This document shows, in pieces, positions 6,882-12,774 of a stretch of 12,774 bases of DNA. Every line of letters starts with the position of its first letter. The first letter of the stretch is position 1. This DNA comes from Candidatus Parcubacteria bacterium. GTDB taxonomy: Bacteria > Patescibacteriota > Minisyncoccia > Phycocordibacterales > GCA-2747955. A program made the position numbers and the translations under genes. The stretch is from contig JALVSO010000046.1 in the NCBI GenBank assembly GCA_027024305.1, positions 1-12,774 on the forward strand. The letters run 5' to 3'. A model generated the notes under the pieces. It did not search any database. It worked only from the letters and a program-made list of their open reading frames with translations, and was not told the origin of the DNA.

Positions 6882-8096
6882 ATGAGAAGATGTTTTAAGA
6901 AAAAAAGTCCGGGAAAGTTTTTTAAATGTTTTTGAAAAGATTTTCGGGTTTTTTTGATTTCCATCTTTTATACTCCTTTTTTTTATAAAGTTTTCAGAAA
7001 AAAAAATAGCGGAAAAAAGGAAAGGGTCTTTCTTGGATTATCCGGGGGGGTTGATTCTTCGGTTTCTGCTGTTTTACTGAAAGAAAAATATAATGTGGTG
7101 GGAGTTTTTATGAAAGTTTACCAACCGGAGGTTGTGACTTTTTGTTGAAGAAATGAATTACTGGATGCTTGAAAAGTGGCTCGTCAGCTAAAAATTCCTT
7201 TTCTTTTTTTTAATCTGGAAAGGGAGTATAAGAAAAAGATTTTTGATTATATGATAGAAGGCTATAAAAAAGGAGAAACTCCCAATCCCGATGTCTTTTG
7301 CAATAAATTTATTAAATTCGGAGCTTTTATGGAAAAAGCTCTGGAACTGGGAGCGGACAGAGTGGCCATGGGGCACTATGCCCGCTCGGTCTATGATGAA
7401 AATGAGAGAAAATATTTTTTAAAGAAGGGAAAGGATCAGAATAAGGATCAGTCCTATTTTCTTTCGGCCATTTCCCAAGAGCAACTTTCCAAGGCCATTT
7501 TTCCTATCGGGAATTTAAAAAAATCGGAAGTTAGAAAAATTGCCAAGGAAAATAATCTCCTAACGGCGGAGAAGAAAGATTCCCAGGGGCTTTGTTTTGT
7601 GGGGAAGGTGGATATGCGATCTTTTTTACAAAATTATTTGGAGAAAAAAGAGGGGGATGTATTGAATGAAAATGGAGAGGTTATCGGACGACATCAAGGA
7701 GCTATTTTTTATACCATCGGTGAGCGCCACGGCTTTGAAATTTTTCCTCAGTTTAGAACTCCGAACACGCCTAGAAGATTTGTTTTAAGTAAAGATGTTA
7801 AGAAAAATATTCTGGTAGTGGGAGAGAAAAAGGAGGAAAATATAAAAAAATATTTGGATAGAAAAGAAATAAAAATTAAAGATTTAAATTGAATTTCCGG
7901 TGAGCCTAATTTTAAGAAAAAGTATCAAGCCATGATTCGCTACCGAGGAAAAAGTTTGCCGGCTTCTCTGAAAAAAAATGATGACAAAACTGTTACAGTT
8001 TATTTTGATGAGCCTCAGAGGTCCATCGCCAAAGGACAAATTTTGGTAATTTATGACAGTGAAAAATGTCTGGGAGAGGGTGTTATTTGTGAATAA
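6882..8096 (+). CDS. mnmA: tRNA-specific 2-thiouridylase MnmA with N-terminal extension
   Basis: MnmA activates U34 of tRNAs for Lys, Glu and Gln with ATP and inserts sulfur to give 2-thiouridine. 404 residues with three UGA codons read as Trp (89, 97, 337). The PP-loop SGGVDSS is at 54-60, the first catalytic Cys C140 in PNPDVFCNK, GHYAR and KDQSYFL follow, and the second catalytic Cys is C238 in GLCFVG. The Cys-Cys spacing is 98 against 97 in E. coli. UGA 337 (DLN-W-ISGEP) falls on the Trp of E. coli LHWVDREP. The frame ends CLGEGVICE. From ATG 6882 there are about 45 residues before the usual start, basic with a hydrophobic run (FFLISIFYTPFFY); the only other in-frame candidate is TTG 6954. 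The -10 box just before 6882 favours the longer form, which may be membrane-bound. No Shine-Dalgarno; stop TAA. Confidence 0.95.
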
Positions 8097-8110
8097 ACCA
8101 ATCTTTAAAC

Positions 8111-8152
8111 TGTGGATAAAATTTTCCACATATCTACTTTATTTGGGGATAA
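8111..8152. other. Cluster of DnaA-box-like sequences
   Basis: TGTGGATAA (8111-8119) is an exact DnaA box on the minus strand. TTTTCCACA (8122-8130) and TGGGGATAA (8144-8152) each differ from a box at one position. Weaker TTTTTCACA sequences lie at 8202 and 8352. AAAACCTG occurs at 8172 and 8283, and inverted (CAGGTTTT) at 8209. The 287-bp spacer 8097-8383 is AT-rich and has no gene. It could be a replication origin, a DnaA-controlled site or a chance cluster; dnaA itself is not in the window. Confidence 0.45.
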
Positions 8153-8323
8153 GTTTTTAATAAAAAGCCTAAAAACCTGAATTATATCGTATATCTAGAG
8201 CTTTTTCACAGGTTTTCAATTAAAAATACACATAGGGAAAAAGTCGTACATTCAGCGGTTTGTTAAAAAAGGTCTTTTAGATAAAACCTGCTTAAAAAAT
8301 AACGGCTTTTTTCTTTGTCAATA

Positions 8324-8351
8324 TTGATTTATGTGTAGTTTAATGTATAAT
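8324..8351 (+). promoter_or_regulatory. Promoter of the surface-protein gene
   Basis: TTGATT (8324-8329), 16-bp spacer, exact TATAAT (8346-8351), preceded by TG. The leader would be about 25 nt, AT-only and without a Shine-Dalgarno. Confidence 0.65.
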
Positions 8352-8383
8352 TTTTTCACATTTAAATATTAAAAAATAAAAAA

Positions 8384-9364
8384 ATGAAAAAGATTAAAAG
8401 TAAAATTCTATTCATTTTTTCAACTTTAATTTTGTTTAGCGGACCGGCCGTTTACGGAGCTCCGAAACTGATTATTGATTTTGAAAATATGAATGGCCAC
8501 GCCATTGTTAAAATGGATGAAGGAAAGAGAGATATTATCTCTCTGGAAGTGATAAACAGTGAGGGTGATTTGGATTATTGAATTAGTGGGGGAGCGGATA
8601 AAGATTTATTTAAATTTGATTCGGATAAGAAATTATTAAGTTTTAAGATAACTCCTGATTTTGAGTTGCCGAGAGATTCAAACGGAGATAATGTCTATAG
8701 GGTTTCTTTAAAGATCAAGGACGATAAAAAAGAGATGAGGCAATCTTTTTGAATTTATATAGGGGATATAAAAATTTCCGGAGCCGGCAATCAGGAAAAG
8801 AACCAGACAGCCCCCGGCATTAGAGGCAAAAGACACCAGAGGGTTTGTAAAGATTCCAGTGCTTTAAACTTTGAGCCCAGGGGGCAACACGATCAAAGCC
8901 TTTGTCGTTATGGGGAGGATGAGGATAAATTATTAAAAGAAAAAATTATTCTTTTGGCTGAGTTGCAGAATTTAGAAAAAAAGAAGCAGGAAACATCAGC
9001 TCCGAAAAAACCTTTAAGGAAGAAAAAAACCGCTTGACAAGCTAAAACGGTTTCAACCAAAGATGATGATATTGCCGGAAATGTCTTAGCCCAAAAACTG
9101 TTGGAAGACGCTTCCAAGAAGGATTTGGCTGGCGGAGCCCCGACTGAAGCTGAGGCTCCTGAAGAGAATTTAAATTCTGAAGAAGAGGTTACTCAAGAGG
9201 AAAAGACAATCACTAAAGAGGAAGTTAACAAGGAAGAAGGTGAGAAAAGTTCCGGTGGAGCTTGATTCTTCTGAGGGTTTATAATTCTAGTTTTGGCAGC
9301 AGTATGATTTGTTTGAAAAAGTTTTAAAAAAGAGGATGATGAGATTGATATAGATAGACTTTAA
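8384..9364 (+). CDS. Membrane-anchored surface protein with cadherin-like domain
   Basis: 326 residues with seven UGA codons and no UGG seen (Trp 66, 123, 218, 294, 297, 308, 311). A signal peptide (KKIKSK, hydrophobic core, cut near VYG-A at about 25) leads to a domain at about 30-130 with cadherin-like repeat signatures: ISGGADKDLFKFD, LSFKITPDFELP, DSNGDNVYRVSLKIKD. Next is C155-C174 in VCKDSSALNFEP and SLCRYG, the CxDxxAxNY...C motif known from bacterial surface proteins. Residues 180-290 are highly charged, Lys- then Glu-rich, probably extended or coiled. A membrane helix at about 294-312, with four of the recoded Trp around it, and a charged tail put the body outside the cell. Function is likely adhesion or contact, by inference only. 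It has its own promoter and is followed by two terminators. Stop TAA. Confidence 0.8.
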
Positions 9365-9385
9365 GATACCAGAAAAGAAACAGTT

Positions 9386-9409
9386 AAAAGGGCCGAAGGG
9401 TTCTTTTTC
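9386..9409 (+). terminator. Weak terminator after the surface-protein gene
   Basis: AAAAGGGCC, tetraloop GAAG, GGTTCTTTT: a 9-bp stem with two G-U pairs, within a U-rich tail. It lies 22 bp after the stop codon. Confidence 0.5.
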
Positions 9410-9454
9410 TTTTATCTATTTTTTAAGGAAATTTTAAATCGAGTTTTTGAAATG

Positions 9455-9484
9455 GACGGCCGCCGCAGGCGGCCGTCTTTTTTT
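9455..9484 (+). terminator. Strong intrinsic terminator before rpoB
   Basis: GACGGCCGCC (9455-9464), loop GCA, GGCGGCCGTC (9468-9477), then seven T. The stem is a perfect GC-rich 10 bp. It isolates the surface-protein gene from rpoB. Confidence 0.93.
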
Positions 9485-9499
9485 GTTTATACTTTTTTC

Positions 9500-9528
9500 T
9501 TGCCTTTAAAATTAAAATAATGTATAAT
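9500..9528 (+). promoter_or_regulatory. rpoB promoter
   Basis: TTGCCT (9500-9505), 17-bp spacer, exact TATAAT (9523-9528) preceded by TG. It gives an approximately 150-nt leader before the rpoB ATG. Confidence 0.75.
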
Positions 9529-9598
9529 TCCGCCAATTCAGAAATAAGATTGAGTTGTTCAGAATTTCAAATCTTTAATAATTTTTACTTTTTTGTAA

Positions 9599-9644
9599 CG
9601 CATCCTCGGACAAAAAGAGAGGCTGTGTTAATTTTTTGTTTTTT
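9599..9644 (+). promoter_or_regulatory. Possible attenuator hairpin in the rpoB leader
   Basis: CGCATCCTC (9599-9607) pairs with GAGGCTGTG (9619-9627) with one mismatch and one G-U pair. An imperfect U-rich run, TTAATTTTTTGTTTTTT, follows. The shape is that of a weak terminator inside the leader. No known riboswitch or protein leader motif was recognised. Confidence 0.4.
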
Positions 9645-9687
9645 CTAAATTTTTTAGCAAAAAGGAAAAAATTAATCATTTTTTAAA

Positions 9688-12600
9688 ATGAATAAAACAG
9701 TAGGACAATTAGAAAAAAAGTTTTTTAAGAGATATAGAAAACCGGGGATGGAACTTCCCAATTTAATGCAACACCAGTTGGATTCTTATGATAGATTTCT
9801 TTCAGAAACTTTGAAGAAGGTTTTCAATGAATTTTCACCGATTTCCGATTATTCGGAAAAGAAATTTGATTTAATTTTTAAATCCTATCGCATTGAAAAA
9901 ACGGACCTGGATGAGTTTTCGGCCAGAAAGTTAAAAACTTCTCTGCAGCACACGGTAAAAGCCAGCTACGAGTTGGTTAATAAAACTACCGGATCAAAAA
10001 AAGAGCAGGAGATTTTTATGTTTAATATTCCGGTGATGACCAATCATGGAACTTTTATTGTTAACGGAGTGGAGAGGGTTATCGTGCCCCAGCTGGCTCG
10101 ATCCTTTGGAATTTTCTTTACCTTAAATGACACCAAAAAGGAAAGACAATTCGGGGCCAAGGTTATTCCGGCCAGAGGTTCCTGAGTGGAAATTGAATCG
10201 GAGAAGGTGGCCGAAAAAGATTTAATCTATGTAAAAGTTGATAGAAAGAGAAAGCTGCCCATTACATCTTTCTTAAGAATTATTTCCGGTAAAAGTGATG
10301 AAGCCATTTTGAAGCTATTTTCCGATGAGGCCAAGGAATATATTCAGAATACTTTTAAGAAAGATCCTGCTCTTTCAACAGAGGAGTCCTATGTGGAGTT
10401 ATATAAAAGGCTGAGAGATGGGGAGATTGTGGCGCCAAACTATGCCAAGGATTATATTGATTCTATTTTTTCCTTGGAAAGATATGATATTTCCGAAATA
10501 GGAAGAATCAGGTTTAATAAAAGATTTAACAAAAAGGAGATTAAAAAGTATTCCGATGCCGATAGGTTGTTAACTTTGGATGACTTGGTAACAATTATTG
10601 AAAAGATTGTTCAGCTCAACAATGATCAGGAGGCCGTTCCCGATGATATTGACCACCTGGGCTCCAGGAGGTTAAGATTTTTTGATGAGATGATTGAGGC
10701 TCGAGTGAGGCTTGGTCTTTTCCAAATGAAAAGAAATATCCAAGATAAGATGTCCATTGCCGATTCAGCCACTTCCGAGCCTTCATTCTTTTTGAATACC
10801 AGGCCGATTCAAACCAAGATTTTGGAATTCTTTAACACCAATCCTTTGTCCAACTTTATAGACCAAGATAATATTCTCTACGAACTTGAGGATGGGCGAA
10901 CGGTTTCCGCTTTGGGACCGGGGGGGCTGGTCAGGGAAAGGGCCGGCTTTGAGGTTCGTGATGTCCATCCTTCTCACTACGGAAGACTTTGTCCCATTCA
11001 TACTCCGGAAGGTCAGAACATCGGTTTGATTCTAAGGTTGGCTTCCTACGCTCGGGTGAACAAGTATGGAATTATAGAAACTCCCTACCTGGTGGTTAAG
11101 AACGGTAAGATAACTAAGGAAATTGAGTATCTTGACGCCTATGCCGAAGAGGAGGCAAAAATCGCCCATTCGGCCACCAAGGTTGATGATAAGGGAGTTT
11201 TCAAGGAGAAGGAGATTGAGGTTAGATTTAAGGGAGACCCTTTGATGGTGGATGTGAAAGATGTACAGTATATGGATATTTCCGCCTACCAACCCTTCTC
11301 CATTGCCACTTCCATGATTCCTTTTGTTAATCATGATGAGGCCAACAGGGCTCTTATGGGTTCAAACATGCAGAAACAGGCCACTCCTTGCATTAAGCCG
11401 GAAGCGCCTTTGGTGGCTACGGGTATAGAGAGTGATGCGGCCAAGTATACGGGAAGGCTGATCTATGCTGAAAAAAACGGAGAGGTGAGCTATGTGGATG
11501 GAAGCAGGATTGAGGTCAAGGAAGGAAGTAAAAAGAGAATTTATAATCTGGTGAATTTTGAAAGAACCAATACTTTCTCAATGTTCCACCAAAGACCGGT
11601 GGTTAAGAAGGGGGATAAAATTAAGGCCGGAGACCTTTTGGCCGATACCACTTCCTCTGATCACGGTCAGATTGCCGTAGGGCAAAATATGCTGGTGGCC
11701 TTTATGTCCTTCTATGGAGCCAACTATGAAGATGCCATTATCGTTTCCGAAAGAGTGGCCAAGGAGCATAAATTTACCAATATTCACGTTAAGGAATATG
11801 TGGTGGACGTGCGAGAAACCAAGTTGGGACCGGAGCAAACCACCCAGGATATTCCCAATGTTTCCGAAGCCGTTTTGAAAAATCTTGATGAAGAGGGAAT
11901 CGTGGTTGTTGGGAGCGAGGTTAAAAAGGGAGATATTTTAGTGGGAAAAGTTACCCCTAAAGGTGAGGCGCAACTGACCCCGGAAGAAAGACTTTTGAGA
12001 TCCATTTTTGGAGAAAAGGCCAAGGACGTTAAAGACACTTCTTTGAGGCTGAAGTCCGGCGAGAAGGGTAGAGTGGTTGGCGTAAAAATTTTTGACCGGG
12101 CCAAGGGAGAAATTAACGAAACCGGTGTTATCAAGAGAATTTATGTGCAGGTGGCCGAATTAAGAAATATTAAGGTCGGAGACAAGCTCTCTGGAAGGCA
12201 TGGTAACAAAGGTGTGGTCTCCATGATTCTACCGGAGGAAGATATGCCTTATACGGAAGATGGAAGATCAGTTGATATTATTCTATCTCCGCTAGGCGTG
12301 CCTTCTCGTATGAATCTGGGTCAGATTTTGGAGGTTCACCTGGGTCTGGCTGCCGGAACTCTAGGTTATCAGGCCATTGCGCCACCGTTCTCCGGAGCCA
12401 CTGAGGAGGAAATTTCAGAAGAACTGAAAAAGGCCGGTTATCCGGAAACGGGAAAATTAAAACTGATTGATGGAAAGACCGGAGAGTATTTCGGAAGAGA
12501 TATTACCGTTGGTTATATGTATATTTTGAAACTGCACCATATGGTGGAGGACAAAATGCACGTGCGATCGGTCGGTCCTTACTCTCTAATCAACCAACAG

Positions 12601-12774
12601 CCCCTGGGTGGAAAGGCCCAGGAGGGAGGTCAGAGATTCGGGGAGATGGAGGTCTGGGCACTTCTTGGTCACGGAGTGGCCTACACTTTGAGAGAAGTTT
12701 TGACCGTTAAGTCCGATGATATTCTGGGAAGGTCAGCCATGTATGATTCTATTATTAAGGGCAAGAATTTCATT
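9688..12774 (+). CDS. rpoB: RNA polymerase beta subunit, 3' end outside window
   Basis: 1029 codons are visible, missing roughly the last few dozen residues. One UGA, codon 166, falls in PARGS-W-VEIES, the Trp of E. coli IPYRGSWLDFE (W183), and is decisive for reading it as Trp. Motifs in order: KVFNEFSPISDYS near 45, NGVERVIVPQLARS near 130, RKRKLPITSFLR near 185, the rifampicin region with SALGPGGLVRERAGFEVRDV near 410, HYGRLCPIHTPEG, and GDKLSGRHGNKG (K833, K841 lie near the active site). LSPLGVPSRMNLGQ and GGQRFGEMEVWAL lie near the right edge. It is shorter than E. coli RpoB and lacks its lineage-specific insertions. The rifampicin pocket differs from E. coli at several contact positions. 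Start ATG 9688; a purine stretch about 20 nt upstream is too far to be a Shine-Dalgarno. rpoC is expected to follow. Confidence 0.98.

Noticed and set aside
7884..8129. Minus-strand frame over the end of mnmA
   Set aside because: It is antisense to the conserved mnmA C-terminus, which continues to TAA at 8094-8096 when UGA is Trp.
1540..10185. Fragmented dnaE, MYG1, mnmA and rpoB as pseudogenes or sequencing frameshifts
   Set aside because: Every break is an in-frame TGA with no shift of frame, and family motifs continue on both sides. Essential genes would not all be broken by the same codon.
395..10185. UGA read as glycine (code 25) or as selenocysteine
   Set aside because: The sites fall on Trp in well-known family motifs (RGSW, YQTxWLK, LxWV, AGW), not on Gly, Cys or Sec positions. 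The number of UGA codons is far beyond selenoprotein use.
10783..12134. Minus-strand frames inside rpoB
   Set aside because: Shadows of a continuous, highly conserved rpoB frame.

Overview
The window looks like a chromosome segment from a Patescibacteria (CPR) bacterium with a reassigned genetic code in which UGA is read as tryptophan. Read with the standard code, dnaE, mnmA, rpoB and the other long genes fall into fragments. Read with UGA = Trp, each becomes one full-length frame. By hand count there are 25 internal UGA codons in seven genes against about 15 UGG. Several fall on tryptophans that are conserved in the families: RpoB RGSW, DnaE YQTxWLK, the MnmA LxW near the C-terminal barrel, the MYG1 WxV, and DpnI AGW and GW. 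All eight visible gene ends use TAA; neither TGA nor TAG ends a gene. The Patescibacteria assignment is an inference from the style of RpoB, DnaE, MnmA and MYG1, not from a tree.

Layout. Bases 1-1419 form an AT-rich accessory stretch: the C-terminal part of a retron-like reverse transcriptase, then 5 bp later a full-length homologue of the methyl-directed restriction enzyme DpnI, a strong terminator, and a 68-residue zinc-ribbon protein. Next comes dnaE (minus strand, 4764-1540), the replicative DNA polymerase with an N-terminal PHP domain. A divergent spacer (4765-4967) carries two promoters and a pair of mutually inverted hairpins. A MYG1-family DHH-type protein (4968-6017, plus) converges on a 93-residue unknown protein (6331-6050, minus), which has a near-perfect sigma-70 promoter and an operator-like palindrome. 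The 550 bp from 6332 to 6881 hold that promoter, a degenerate hairpin copy and a roughly 370 bp palindromic element made of REP-like units.

From 6882 the plus strand carries mnmA (tRNA 2-thiouridylase), a 287 bp spacer with a cluster of DnaA-box-like sequences, a signal-peptide and membrane-anchored surface protein with a cadherin-like domain, a spacer with two terminators and the rpoB promoter and leader, and then rpoB, which runs off the right edge about 1,029 codons in.

How the parts relate. The core genes (dnaE, mnmA, rpoB) are housekeeping genes, and the left edge looks like a small defence locus (RT plus DpnI). Dispersed hairpins and palindromes decorate the spacers. Only the 93-residue gene has a clear Shine-Dalgarno sequence, and two genes have promoters placed so that the mRNA would start at or next to the ATG.
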